A stretch of 64,000 nucleotides of DNA. Source: Burkholderia sp. WSM2232. Lineage in GTDB: Bacteria; Pseudomonadota; Gammaproteobacteria; Burkholderiales; Burkholderiaceae. Made by a program: the position numbers and the translations under genes. The notes beneath the pieces were generated by a model that saw only the letters and a list, made by a program, of their open reading frames with translations, was not told where the DNA came from and did not search any database. This document shows positions 33,937-42,970 of the stretch, one piece after another. The stretch's first letter is position 1; each line of letters begins with the position of its first letter. The DNA is taken from positions 60,449-124,448 of the forward strand of contig NZ_AWZV01000022.1 of the NCBI RefSeq assembly GCF_000472545.1. The letters run 5' to 3'.

Positions 33937-36788
33937 CCGTCCCGCGCTCCACTCTTCGGCTCCAGTTTCACCGGGGCTTTACTTTCGACGATGCCGCGAA
34001 GCACGTCGACTACTTTGCCGCGCTCGGCATCAGCCACGTGTACGCGTCGCCCATCACGACCGCGGAGCCCGGCTCGATGCACGGCTACGACACCGTCGAC
34101 TACACCCAGGTCAGCGCCGAATGCGGCGGCGAGGCGGGCTTGAAGCGCCTCGTCGAAAAGCTGCACGCGCATGGCATGGGGCTGATCGTCGACATGGTGC
34201 CGAACCACATGGGCGTAGGCGGCTCCAGCAATGCGTGGTGGCTCGACATTCTCGAATGGGGACGCCATAGCGCCTATGCGCGCCACTTCGACGTGGACTG
34301 GCATTCGCCTGATCCCGCCTTACGCGGCAAGGTGCTGCTGCCAACCCTCGGCGCGCCGTATGGCGACGAACTCGTCTCGGGCCGCATTGCATTGCATTTC
34401 GCAGCGGACAGCGGCCGCTTTTATGTCGGCTACGGGCCACACGTGTTTCCGGTTTGCCCGGTCGATTACGCGTCGATCCTCAATAGCGCCGACCGTGCCG
34501 ATCTCAGCGCGCTCGCGGAACGCTTCCAGGGATTGACGACACAGCCTCCGGACCAGCCGCGCGCCGCCGAAAGCCGCGAAATGCTGCGCGAGTTCGTCGC
34601 GCAAAACGGCACCTCGGCCATTGAGTTCGTGCTGCAAAGCTATGCGCCGGGCGATCCGCTCACGCGCGACCGTCTGCATCGGCTGCTCGAACGCCAGCAC
34701 TTCCGGCTCGCCTGGTGGCGCACTGCCGCAGACGAAGTCAACTGGCGGCGCTTCTTCGACATATCGACGCTCGCCGCGGTGCGCGCGGAGCGGCCCGAAG
34801 TGTTCGAGGCCACGCATGCACTGATATTCCGTCTGTACCAGGAAGGCGTGATCGACGGGCTGCGGATCGATCACGTCGATGGCCTCGCGGAGCCGCGCGA
34901 GTACTGTCAGCGGCTGCGGCAACGCCTCACCGAATTGCGTGAGACGACGCCGTACGTGATCGTCGAGAAAATTCTCGGACGCGGCGAACCGCTGCGCGAC
35001 GACTGGCCGGTGGACGGCACCACGGGCTACGACTTCATGAACGACGTGGGCGCGCTGCTGCATGACCCGGCGGGCGCCGAGCCGCTTGCGCAGGCATGGG
35101 CCGAACTGACGGGCCGCAGTCCGGATTTCGCAGACGAAGCACTGGCCGCGCGGCGCAAGATCGTCGCGGAGAATCTCTCCGCGGAGCTGGACCGCGCGGC
35201 GCGGGCGCTGCATCGCATCGCGCGCGACTCGCTGGCCACGCGCGATTACACCTTCACCAGCTTGCGACGCGTGCTGACCGAACTGGTGGTGCATTTTCCC
35301 GTGTACCGCATCTATCCGCAAAACGGCCTGCGCAGCGCCGCGGACAACGTGTACTTTGAACAGGCGCTGGCCGGTGCACGCGCCACGCTTTCGCGCGCCG
35401 ATCACGGTGTGCTCGAACGCGTGAACACATGGCTTGGCGCGAGCGCGGAAGACTCGCCTGCCGCGCGCCACGCTCAGCCGCAGCAAGGGCAGAACGGCGC
35501 GCCGCCGAACCACGCAGGTTCGGCGCGGCGCACTGCGCAAACGCTCTTCTCGCAATTGACCGCGCCGGTTGCCGCCAAGGCTGTCGAGGACACCGCGTGT
35601 TATCGCTACGGCCGGCTCTTGTCGCGCAACGAAGTGGGCGCCGATCCGGGCGAATTCGCGTTGTCGGTCGAACAGTTTCATGCGGGCAACGTCGAGCGCT
35701 CGCAGCGCTTTCCGCACGCCATGCTGAGCACCGCGACACACGATCACAAACGCGGTGAAGACGTGCGCGCACGGCTGGCGGTGCTGAGCGAAATTCCGCA
35801 CGAGTGGGGCGCGACCTTGCGCGCGTGGTCCACGTTGAACGCGCCGCAGCGCCGTTCGCTCGACGGCAAACCAATCAGCAGCGTGGGCCAGGACACGAGC
35901 TACGACTGGGCGCCCGGCCCTGCGGCCGAAGCGATGCTGTATCAGACGCTGGTGGGTTGCTGGCCGCCCGAGCTTCAGCCGGACGACGAAGCAGGCGTGA
36001 AGGCATTGGCCGAACGCGTCGCGCAATGGCAGTTGAAGGCACTGCGCGAGGCGAAGCTGCAAACCAACTGGTTCACGCCCGACGAAGCCTACGAAGCGGG
36101 CTGTCGCGACTTTCTGTTCGACATTCTCGCGCCGCAGCGGCGCGACGGCTTTCTCCGGGAACTTGCCGCGTTTGTCGCACGCATTGCGCGCGCGGGCGCG
36201 CTCAATAGCCTGCAGCAGACTGTGTTGCGGCTCGCATCGCCTGGCATTCCAGATCTTTATCAAGGCACCGAGCTGTGGGACTTCAGTCTCGTCGATCCGG
36301 ACAACCGCAGGCCGGTCGACTTCGAGCAGCGCGCCGCGTTGCTTGCGCAAACCCCGCCATCTGAATTTTTGCCAACGTGGCGCGACGGACGCGTGAAGCT
36401 TGCGGTCGTGCAGCGCGTGCTCGCGCTACGGGCGCATTTGCCGGAGTTGCTTTGCCAGGGCACTTATCTGCCGCTCACGGTACGCGGCGCGCATGCTTCG
36501 AACGTGATTGCGTTCGCGCGGCGGCACGGCAACGCGTGGGCCGTCGTCGTGGCGAGCCGGCTCGCGGCTGGCCTGCTCGGCGATCAGGGCGATCTGCCGA
36601 TGGTCGCGCCCGAAGCGTGGCAAGACACCGCCGTCGAGATGCCGGCGGATCTGTCCTCGCGTGCGTTGTTCGACTGGCTGAGTCCGGCCGCGCCGAAGGT
36701 CGATGAAAACGGCTGGCTGTATTTGCGAGACGCTCTCGCGGCCATGCCGATTGCAGTGCTGGTGGAAGACGGCGTGCCGCGCAGTTGA
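33933..36788 (+). CDS. treY: Malto-oligosyltrehalose synthase
   Basis: The 951-residue GH13_26 enzyme turns the reducing-end alpha-1,4 bond of maltodextrins into the alpha,alpha-1,1 bond of trehalose. It begins STLRLQFHRGFTFDDA, the family opening. Catalytic residues are Asp313 (LRIDHVDGLAEP), Glu345 (VIVEKILGRGE) and Asp604 (ATHDHKRGEDVRARL). It is longer than many TreY proteins (about 720-900), partly through a polar, Gln/Ala-rich insert near residues 508-530. It is the last gene of the glucan/trehalose array. Confidence 0.95.
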   Translation: MTVPRSTLRLQFHRGFTFDDAAKHVDYFAALGISHVYASPITTAEPGSMHGYDTVDYTQVSAECGGEAGLKRLVEKLHAHGMGLIVDMVPNHMGVGGSSNAWWLDILEWGRHSAYARHFDVDWHSPDPALRGKVLLPTLGAPYGDELVSGRIALHFAADSGRFYVGYGPHVFPVCPVDYASILNSADRADLSALAERFQGLTTQPPDQPRAAESREMLREFVAQNGTSAIEFVLQSYAPGDPLTRDRLHRLLERQHFRLAWWRTAADEVNWRRFFDISTLAAVRAERPEVFEATHALIFRLYQEGVIDGLRIDHVDGLAEPREYCQRLRQRLTELRETTPYVIVEKILGRGEPLRDDWPVDGTTGYDFMNDVGALLHDPAGAEPLAQAWAELTGRSPDFADEALAARRKIVAENLSAELDRAARALHRIARDSLATRDYTFTSLRRVLTELVVHFPVYRIYPQNGLRSAADNVYFEQALAGARATLSRADHGVLERVNTWLGASAEDSPAARHAQPQQGQNGAPPNHAGSARRTAQTLFSQLTAPVAAKAVEDTACYRYGRLLSRNEVGADPGEFALSVEQFHAGNVERSQRFPHAMLSTATHDHKRGEDVRARLAVLSEIPHEWGATLRAWSTLNAPQRRSLDGKPISSVGQDTSYDWAPGPAAEAMLYQTLVGCWPPELQPDDEAGVKALAERVAQWQLKALREAKLQTNWFTPDEAYEAGCRDFLFDILAPQRRDGFLRELAAFVARIARAGALNSLQQTVLRLASPGIPDLYQGTELWDFSLVDPDNRRPVDFEQRAALLAQTPPSEFLPTWRDGRVKLAVVQRVLALRAHLPELLCQGTYLPLTVRGAHASNVIAFARRHGNAWAVVVASRLAAGLLGDQGDLPMVAPEAWQDTAVEMPADLSSRALFDWLSPAAPKVDENGWLYLRDALAAMPIAVLVEDGVPRS

Positions 36789-36903
36789 CGGCACACTGAA
36801 CGGTGAGCCGCCTGGCGCAGCAGGCAGGAAGGCGGGTTCGGCGCGTTCGGCGCGGCATGCCGCGTTGGTAAGCGTGGGGGAGCGTTCCGGCGCGAGGAAG
36901 GGG

Positions 36904-38247
36904 CTAGCCACCTTCGTCGTCGAAAACTTTCGGGTACACGCGCACGAGGACAATGCGCGGACCCTTCATCTTTTTCACGACGACGTCGAAACGGTCGAAT
37001 TCCACGCGCTGCCCTTCGGCAGGCAAATCGTTGAGGGCCTGGATCACAAGGCCGCCGACGGACTCTGCCTTGCCCTCGTCGATGTCGATACCCAATGCCC
37101 GTTCCAGCGACACCACCGGCAAGCTGCCCTTGCCGATCAGGGTGCCGTCGTCCATGCGCGTCCAGTCGGCGTCGCCCTGACGGAATTCGTCGTGAATCTG
37201 GCCGACTAGCGCACCCAGCAGATTGTCGAGCGTAAGAAAACCGATGGGCTTCGCATTCTTGTGCCCCACCAATGCGAAATGCGGCGCGCCCTTGCGAAAC
37301 CGCCGGAACAGTTCGAGCGCCGGCATGTCAGGCTTGACGTACTGAACGGGTCGCGCGTAATGCGAGAGATCGTCGAGCGTACTGCCTGCATGCCGCGCGA
37401 GCAGCAGGTCCTTCAAGTGGATCATGCCCGCAACGCGCTCGCCGGATGCATCTTCAAAGAGCGGATAACGGCTGAAGCGATGCCGCGCCACCATCTGCAT
37501 GTTTTCGCGCAACGGCAAATCGAGCCTCAAGCCGACCATTTCATACGCGGGGCGCATCAGATCCGACACAGTCATGCGCGAAAAATCCAGCGAATGCGCG
37601 ATGGTGTTCCACTCGTCCTGGCTATACGCGTCTTCGGGCGCGCCGCGCTCTGAAACCACATTGGTACGGCGGCTGCGCAGAATGAGCTTCAGCTCGTCGG
37701 TTGAATAGTGCGAGTCGTGCGCGTGCTCCGCGTGCAGTCCGGCGAGCTTGAGAACCGCGTTCGCGCTGGTGTTGAGCAACCAGATAGCTGGATACATCGC
37801 CCAATAAAAGCCGTACAGCGGCATGGCGGTCCACAGGGAGATCTTCTCCGCCTGGCGAATGGCGAGCGACTTTGGCGCGAGTTCGCCCACCACGATATGC
37901 AGAAACGAGATACACGAAAACGCGAAGAACAGCGAAATGCCGTGAATCAATTGCTCGGACTGCACGCCCGCCAGGCTGAAAAGCGGCGTGAGCAGGTCCG
38001 CAAAAGCAGGCTCGCCGATCCAGCCGAGGCCGAGCGAGGCGAGCGTAATACCGAGCTGACACGCAGACAGATAGGCGTCCAGGCGCCCATGTACCTTGGC
38101 GAGCAGGCGCCCCTGCAATCCGTGTCTTTGGGCGAGGCTTTGCACGCGCGTCTGCCGTAGTTTGACGAGGCCGAATTCGGCGGCAACAAAAAAACCGTTC
38201 AGGGCGACGAGTAGCAATGCGCCGATAAGGGCGACAACCTGGATCAA
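36904..38247 (-). CDS. HlyC/CorC (CNNM) family CBS-domain membrane protein
   Basis: The 447-residue protein has an N-terminal DUF21/CNNM membrane domain (four hydrophobic segments, residues about 1-190), a paired CBS domain (about 215-335) and a C-terminal CorC_HlyC domain ending near residue 440. The family takes part in magnesium or cobalt efflux; older hemolysin annotations are historical. The start is a TTG at 38247 with GGAG 8 bases upstream, and MIQVVALIGALLL forms the first membrane segment. It is convergent with treY and unlinked in function. Confidence 0.87.
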   Translation of the reverse strand: MIQVVALIGALLLVALNGFFVAAEFGLVKLRQTRVQSLAQRHGLQGRLLAKVHGRLDAYLSACQLGITLASLGLGWIGEPAFADLLTPLFSLAGVQSEQLIHGISLFFAFSCISFLHIVVGELAPKSLAIRQAEKISLWTAMPLYGFYWAMYPAIWLLNTSANAVLKLAGLHAEHAHDSHYSTDELKLILRSRRTNVVSERGAPEDAYSQDEWNTIAHSLDFSRMTVSDLMRPAYEMVGLRLDLPLRENMQMVARHRFSRYPLFEDASGERVAGMIHLKDLLLARHAGSTLDDLSHYARPVQYVKPDMPALELFRRFRKGAPHFALVGHKNAKPIGFLTLDNLLGALVGQIHDEFRQGDADWTRMDDGTLIGKGSLPVVSLERALGIDIDEGKAESVGGLVIQALNDLPAEGQRVEFDRFDVVVKKMKGPRIVLVRVYPKVFDDEGG

Positions 38248-38338
38248 AGCGGAGGCTCCGGCAACAAAAGTTGTCAGTATAGAGGGCGAAAGGTGATCGA
38301 AAAGTTAATTGCGGACGGCACCTCGTCCGCATCAGCGC

Positions 38339-39142
38339 TTATCGGGCCGGCGGAGCGCTCAACGGAACACGCAGCGAAAGTGTGGCCGGCGCACTCTCAG
38401 TCGCGTCGTGTTGTTCGAAGCCGCCGCCATGCGCTTCCGCTACGCGCTTGCACAGCGCGAGCACCCATGCAATGCGATTCGCTTCACGCGGTTCGCGAGC
38501 CTGCTTGCGCGCGAACGCTTCGAGCACATGAGGCAACGAAGCATCGACCAGCGCGGCGCTCGTTTGGTATGTAACCGCGGCATGCCAACTGGTTGCGTCC
38601 GCACGCGATTCAAGCGTGACAGTCGCGCCCTGCGCGCTCGATTCGACGGCAAAAGTCAGCATGACCCACAGTGCCGCCGCCAGACGCTCGCGGTCGCCAT
38701 TCAGTTGCTCGGTGGCAAGTTGAGAGTTGATCACGAGTTCGACGCCGCGTGTACGCGCGAGCGCCGAACGCACTTCGTCAACGGTTTCATCGAGCAGGGG
38801 ATGCAGCGGGAACGGCGCATAGTTAAGCGCAAGCGACTTGGTCTCGGCGCGCGTGGCGTCGACGATCGTCCCGAGCAGCTTCACCTGTTGATCCACGCCA
38901 TTGCGAATGCCCGTGACCGCGCGCTGCGAATTCGGATCGTTCGGGTCAAGCTTGCGCTCGAGCACATACGCCCAGCTATGGATAGCGTTCAACGGACCGC
39001 GCAGGTCGTGCGACACCAGAGAAAGCACGTGGTCGCGCATAAAAAGCGCGGATTCGGCCCGCAGATGCGCGGTGCGTTCGGATACGACGAACCCGGAACC
39101 CGCCGTTTGCGCCCCGGCTGTTCCGGTTGAAGACGTTGTCAC
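38339..39142 (-). CDS. Histidine-kinase-like protein with degenerate ATP-binding domain
   Basis: The 267-residue soluble protein has an intact H-box, SHDLRGPLNAIHSW, with the phosphoacceptor His at about residue 45. The C-terminal HATPase-like half has lost its key motifs. In the N-box position (RLAAALWVMLTFAVESS) both Asn residues are hydrophobic, no DxGxG G1 box is seen, and the G2 GLGL is AWVL before CKRVAEAHGG. It probably cannot bind ATP and may act as a phosphotransfer or regulatory partner. The start is GTG 39142, with GAGAGG 6 bases upstream; a TTG six codons earlier lacks a better site. No membrane or sensor domain and no adjacent response regulator are present. Confidence 0.75.
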   Translation of the reverse strand: MTTSSTGTAGAQTAGSGFVVSERTAHLRAESALFMRDHVLSLVSHDLRGPLNAIHSWAYVLERKLDPNDPNSQRAVTGIRNGVDQQVKLLGTIVDATRAETKSLALNYAPFPLHPLLDETVDEVRSALARTRGVELVINSQLATEQLNGDRERLAAALWVMLTFAVESSAQGATVTLESRADATSWHAAVTYQTSAALVDASLPHVLEAFARKQAREPREANRIAWVLALCKRVAEAHGGGFEQHDATESAPATLSLRVPLSAPPAR

Positions 39143-39263
39143 GATCGACCTCTCAGGCAATGCATGATGATTGGGAAAGTCCCATTATAGGCATGCCAAC
39201 GGGCGCCACCAGCCTGGCCAGATGGCTAACGGAGGTCGCAATCCCCGTGCCACGCCGCATTCT

Positions 39264-39293
39264 TCGACCGCCCTGCTGCAACGCGCCTACAAT
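39264..39293 (+). promoter_or_regulatory. Candidate promoter of the FKBP gene
   Basis: TCGACC (39264-39269, four of six matches to TTGACA) and TACAAT (39288-39293) are spaced 18 bases, ending 33 bases before the FKBP start codon. A GAGGAG Shine-Dalgarno follows. Confidence 0.45.
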
Positions 39294-39326
39294 GTCGGTT
39301 TTACGTTATGAACCGAGGAGCGACAC

Positions 39327-39668
39327 ATGTCCACTGTGACTACCGAATCCGGCTTGAAGTACGAAGATATTGTTGAAGGAACGGGCGCCGAAGCGGTTGC
39401 CGGCAAGACCGTCAGCGTGCACTACACCGGCTGGCTGACCGACGGCCAGAAGTTCGACTCGAGCAAGGACCGCAACGACCCGTTCGCGTTCGTGCTGGGC
39501 GGCGGCATGGTCATCAAGGGCTGGGACGAAGGCGTGCAAGGCATGAAGGTTGGCGGCACGCGCAAGCTCACCATTCCGCCGCAACTCGGCTACGGCGTGC
39601 GTGGCGCGGGCGGCGTGATTCCGCCGAATGCAACGCTCGTTTTCGAAGTCGAATTGCTCGACGTCTGA
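39327..39668 (+). CDS. FKBP-type peptidyl-prolyl cis-trans isomerase
   Basis: The 113-residue protein is a single FKBP domain without signal peptide, so it acts in the cytoplasm. It has VSVHYTGWLTDGQKFDSSKDR, FVLGGGMVIKGWDEGVQGM and the closing GAGGVIPPNATLVFEVELLDV, covering the FK506-binding and active-site residues. It speeds proline isomerisation in protein folding. GAGGAG lies just upstream of ATG 39327. The AraC gene follows 36 bases later. Confidence 0.93.
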   Translation: MSTVTTESGLKYEDIVEGTGAEAVAGKTVSVHYTGWLTDGQKFDSSKDRNDPFAFVLGGGMVIKGWDEGVQGMKVGGTRKLTIPPQLGYGVRGAGGVIPPNATLVFEVELLDV

Positions 39669-39704
39669 AGCTTCGCTCCGCTCGCCTGTCTGCTGATCAG
39701 TCCC

Positions 39705-40481
39705 ATGACGCACGCCGCCGTGACTGCCCCTAGCGTTTCTCTGCGCCGCTTCGGCGCGCAGGAGGCGTCGGACGTGCACGACTTCCACCAGGTCGTACTC
39801 GGACTGGAGGGCGCGATGGTGATGGCCGTGAACGGCGTTGAGCAGCAGATTGACGCGCGTTGTGCGTGGCTCGTTCCCGCGGGCGCGCGGCACGACTATG
39901 CGGGGCTCGGCGAAAACCGCCAGTTGGTGCTGGATTTGCCGGCCACGACGCTGGCCGTGCCGGAGCGGCTCTTCGACCGGGCGCGGGCCATTACCTTCGA
40001 TGCTCCGTTCACCGCGCTCGTGCAGCGCATTGCTTTGCGCGCCGCGCAGGGCGCATCGGAAGACGCTGTCGCGGCTCGGCGCTTTCACTGGGACGCGGCG
40101 GCTCGCCTCGGCGCGGCGCTGGTAGCGGGCGCGGGCACACAAAGCAAAGAAGCGCCCGCCGCGGGGCTCGACTTCGCGCGCATCGACCGTTGGTTGCGCG
40201 CGCATCTGTCAGAGCCGCTGCGTATTGCCGATCTTGCCGCGCACTGCGGCTTAGGCGTGCGGCGCTTTCATCAACTCTTTGTCGAAGCGTTCGGCGAAAC
40301 GCCGCATCGCTATTTACAGCGGCTGCGGCTCGATACGTCGCTCACACTGCTCGCCGATCCGCGGCGTTCGCTAACAGACATTGCGTTTGATACCGGCTTT
40401 GGCGATCAGAGCGCTTATACGCATGCCTTCACGCGGCGGTTCGGGCTTGCGCCGGGTCAGTGGCGCGCGTTGCGGCACTGA
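39705..40481 (+). CDS. AraC family transcriptional regulator (cupin sensor)
   Basis: The 258-residue regulator has an N-terminal cupin-like sensor (HDFHQVVLGLEGAMVMAVNG then PAGARHDYAG, about residues 25-70). The C-terminal AraC double helix-turn-helix (about residues 160-258) includes LRIADLAAHCGLGVRRFHQLF and the signature LTDIAFDTGFGDQSAYTHAFTRRFGLAPGQWR. The ligand and targets are unknown. It is downstream of the FKBP gene on the same strand and may be co-transcribed. Confidence 0.88.
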   Translation: MTHAAVTAPSVSLRRFGAQEASDVHDFHQVVLGLEGAMVMAVNGVEQQIDARCAWLVPAGARHDYAGLGENRQLVLDLPATTLAVPERLFDRARAITFDAPFTALVQRIALRAAQGASEDAVAARRFHWDAAARLGAALVAGAGTQSKEAPAAGLDFARIDRWLRAHLSEPLRIADLAAHCGLGVRRFHQLFVEAFGETPHRYLQRLRLDTSLTLLADPRRSLTDIAFDTGFGDQSAYTHAFTRRFGLAPGQWRALRH

Positions 40482-40543
40482 GCGAGCGGTTTTCAACGGC
40501 GCCGCATCGGGCGCTACCTTATTGGCGGATCAATCACTGGCGC

Positions 40544-40578
40544 AAAAAAAAGCGCGCCGGCCAATTCGCCCAGCGCGC
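40544..40578 (-). terminator. Intrinsic terminator downstream of purF
   Basis: On the minus strand a GCGCGC/GCGCGC stem with one mismatch and two further G-C pairs is followed by eight T residues (A-run at 40544-40551 on the plus strand). It lies about 195 bases after the purF stop and would end the long trp-purF transcript. The rest of the 291-base gap 40482-40772 shows no gene. Confidence 0.7.
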
Positions 40579-40772
40579 CGCGTATCGACTTACTCACCTG
40601 TTACAGGCCGGAAAGCGCGTCGGTCCTACGCGGCGCCGGCCGTGACCAGCGGACACCTCTTCATATGAACTGCTTCGAGCCGACGCGAACGCCGACCACC
40701 AGGCTCGACACGCTCGCGGCGGCATAGCGCGGCGCACATGCGGCCGCGCCATGCCGCGAGGCCCGTCCGGGC

Positions 40773-42323
40773 TTAGCCTACCGACAACTGCAAATGCAAC
40801 TGCGAGCGCGCGGGGCCGCCACCGTCGATTGCTTCGCTCGCGGCGTCGCGGTCGGACTGTGACGACGGCGCAAGACGCGCGGTTTCGATGCGGTCGAGGT
40901 ACTCGGTGGTTACGTCGCCAGTCACGTAGTTGCCGTCGAAGCACGACGCCTCGAACTCCTTGAGCGCCGGGTTGATGTCGCGCACGGCCTGCTTGAGCGC
41001 ATCGACGTCCTGATACACGAGATGGTCGGCGCCGATCATGCGCGCCACTTCCTCGTCCGAACGGCCGTGAGCGACCAGTTCGCCGCGCGTGGGCATGTCG
41101 ATACCATAGACGTTCGGGAACTTCACCGGCGGCGCGGCCGAAGCGAAGATCACCTTATTCGCGCCGGCGTCGCGCGCCATCTGGACGATCTCGTGCGACG
41201 TGGTGCCGCGCACGATGGAGTCGTCGACGATCAGCACGTTCTTGCCCTTGAACTCGATGCCCATTGCGTTGAGCTTCTGACGCACCGACTTCTTGCGCAC
41301 CGCCTGGCCCGGCATGATGAACGTGCGGCCGACATAGCGATTCTTGAAGAAACCCTCGCGATATTCGACGCCCAGCTTCTTTGCGACCTGCATGGCCGCC
41401 GGACGGGACGAATCGGGAATCGGCATGACGACGTCGATTGCAACATCGGGCAATTCGCGCTTGATCTTCTCAGCGAGGTAATCGCCCATGCGCAGACGCA
41501 CGTTATAGACCGGCACGCCGTCCAGCACCGAGTCCGGACGCGCGAGATACACCAGCTCGAAAATGCACGGGTTCAGGCTCGGACTGGTCGCGCATTGCTG
41601 CGAATGGACGTTGCCGTCGAGGTCGATGAATATCGCTTCGCCGGGCGCCACGTCGCGCACGAATTCAAAGCCAATGCCTTCGATCGCCACCGATTCCGAC
41701 GCCAGCATCCACTCCACGCCTTCCGGCGTTTCGAGCTTGCCGAGGCACAGCGGGCGAATGCCGAACGGGTCGCGGAAGCCGAGCAGTCCGTAACCGGCGA
41801 TCAGCGAGACGATCGCATACGAACCGCGCACCCGGCGATGCACGCCCGACACCGCCTTGAAGAGCGCCGCCGGGTCGAGTTGCAAGCCCGAGCTCGAAAG
41901 CTGCAATTCGTGCGCGAGCACGTTGAGCATCACTTCCGTGTCGGAATTGGTGTTGATGTGGCGGCGGTCGACGCGGAACATCTCGTCTTTCAACTGCTGC
42001 CAGTTGGTCAGATTGCCGTTATGCGCGAGGATGATGCCGAACGGCGCGTTCACGTAGAACGGCTGCGCTTCTTCCTCGCTCGAAGCCGAGCCGGCCGTCG
42101 GGTAGCGCACCTGGCCGATGCCGGTGTTGCCCGGCAGGCTGCGCATGTTGCGCGTGCGGAACACGTCGCGCACCATGCCGTTGGCCTTGTGCATGTGGAA
42201 ATTGCTGCCGTTCGCCGTCGCGATACCGGCGGCGTCCTGACCGCGGTGCTGCAGCAGCAGCAGGCTGTCATAGATCAGCTGGTTGACCGGAGAATGGGAA
42301 ACTACGCCTACGATGCCGCACAT
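40773..42323 (-). CDS. purF: Amidophosphoribosyltransferase
   Basis: The 516-residue enzyme catalyses the first step of purine synthesis, forming phosphoribosylamine from PRPP and glutamine. The ATG at 42323 puts Cys2 (MCGIVGVV) at the N-terminus after Met removal, the required glutaminase nucleophile; the longer upstream frame would bury it. Later motifs are HRGQDAAGIA, the AHNGNLTN glutamine site and the PRPP loop VLIVDDSIVRGTTS. No Fe-S type propeptide is present. It is the last gene of the block, 144 bases after cvpA, an old conserved pairing. Confidence 0.97.
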   Translation of the reverse strand: MCGIVGVVSHSPVNQLIYDSLLLLQHRGQDAAGIATANGSNFHMHKANGMVRDVFRTRNMRSLPGNTGIGQVRYPTAGSASSEEEAQPFYVNAPFGIILAHNGNLTNWQQLKDEMFRVDRRHINTNSDTEVMLNVLAHELQLSSSGLQLDPAALFKAVSGVHRRVRGSYAIVSLIAGYGLLGFRDPFGIRPLCLGKLETPEGVEWMLASESVAIEGIGFEFVRDVAPGEAIFIDLDGNVHSQQCATSPSLNPCIFELVYLARPDSVLDGVPVYNVRLRMGDYLAEKIKRELPDVAIDVVMPIPDSSRPAAMQVAKKLGVEYREGFFKNRYVGRTFIMPGQAVRKKSVRQKLNAMGIEFKGKNVLIVDDSIVRGTTSHEIVQMARDAGANKVIFASAAPPVKFPNVYGIDMPTRGELVAHGRSDEEVARMIGADHLVYQDVDALKQAVRDINPALKEFEASCFDGNYVTGDVTTEYLDRIETARLAPSSQSDRDAASEAIDGGGPARSQLHLQLSVG

Positions 42324-42467
42324 GGCATGTCCTTCAAAGGTACGAAATTCGTCAGAGCGGCCGGTGCCTCGCGAGAGCGCGATATGACGCGACAGTTCGC
42401 GACATGATGCCAAGGCAGCCGGTTTGCGCCGGAGTGCTGCCGCGTTCCTTGACCACTCACCTGATCG

Positions 42468-42962
42468 TCACACGCGGACGTAGGCAGCGAGCGTTTCCGG
42501 AAGCAGCGGTTTCATTACGTGCACGCCCTCGACCGCATAGGGCCGCAGCAAGGCGTTGCGCCAGAATTCCTGTTGGGGCAGTTCGGTCAGGCCGGCGAGG
42601 GCGACCAGAATCAGCACCAGAACGACCCCGCGCACGAGGCCGAACATCAAACCGAGCGAGCGGTCCACGCCGCTCAGGCCAGTAGCCTGCACGATACGGG
42701 AAAGCAGCGCATTCAGGACGCTTGCCACCAGCACCACGCCGATCGCCACCAACGCAAAGGCCAACAGCCACTGGGTCAACGCGCCGCCCGGCCACGTGGA
42801 CGGAATATACGGCACGACATAACCGACGAAGCGGCAAGCAATGAAAAACGCCGCAATCCAGCCGATGAGCCCGAACACTTCGGACAAAAACCCGCGCCAT
42901 GTGCCGCGCAAGGCCGACAAACCGATCACCGCCATTACAGCGTAGTCGAAGGCAGTGAACAT
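42468..42962 (-). CDS. cvpA: CvpA family membrane protein
   Basis: The 164-residue inner-membrane protein has four hydrophobic segments and the CvpA signature (FDYAVMAVIGLSALRGTWRGFLSEVFGL, about residues 4-31). CvpA was named for colicin V production; its general role is unclear, though it affects envelope homeostasis. It sits upstream of purF as in E. coli. The ATG at 42962 is 8 bases after the SPOR gene stop. Confidence 0.92.
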   Translation of the reverse strand: MFTAFDYAVMAVIGLSALRGTWRGFLSEVFGLIGWIAAFFIACRFVGYVVPYIPSTWPGGALTQWLLAFALVAIGVVLVASVLNALLSRIVQATGLSGVDRSLGLMFGLVRGVVLVLILVALAGLTELPQQEFWRNALLRPYAVEGVHVMKPLLPETLAAYVRV

Positions 42963-42970
42963 CGCTCGCT

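Noticed and set aside
36839..36872. GC-rich palindromic words (CGCGGCATGCCGCG) between treY and the CorC gene, considered as a terminator
   Set aside because: The palindrome leaves no usable loop and no T-run follows on either strand, so it was not listed as a feature.
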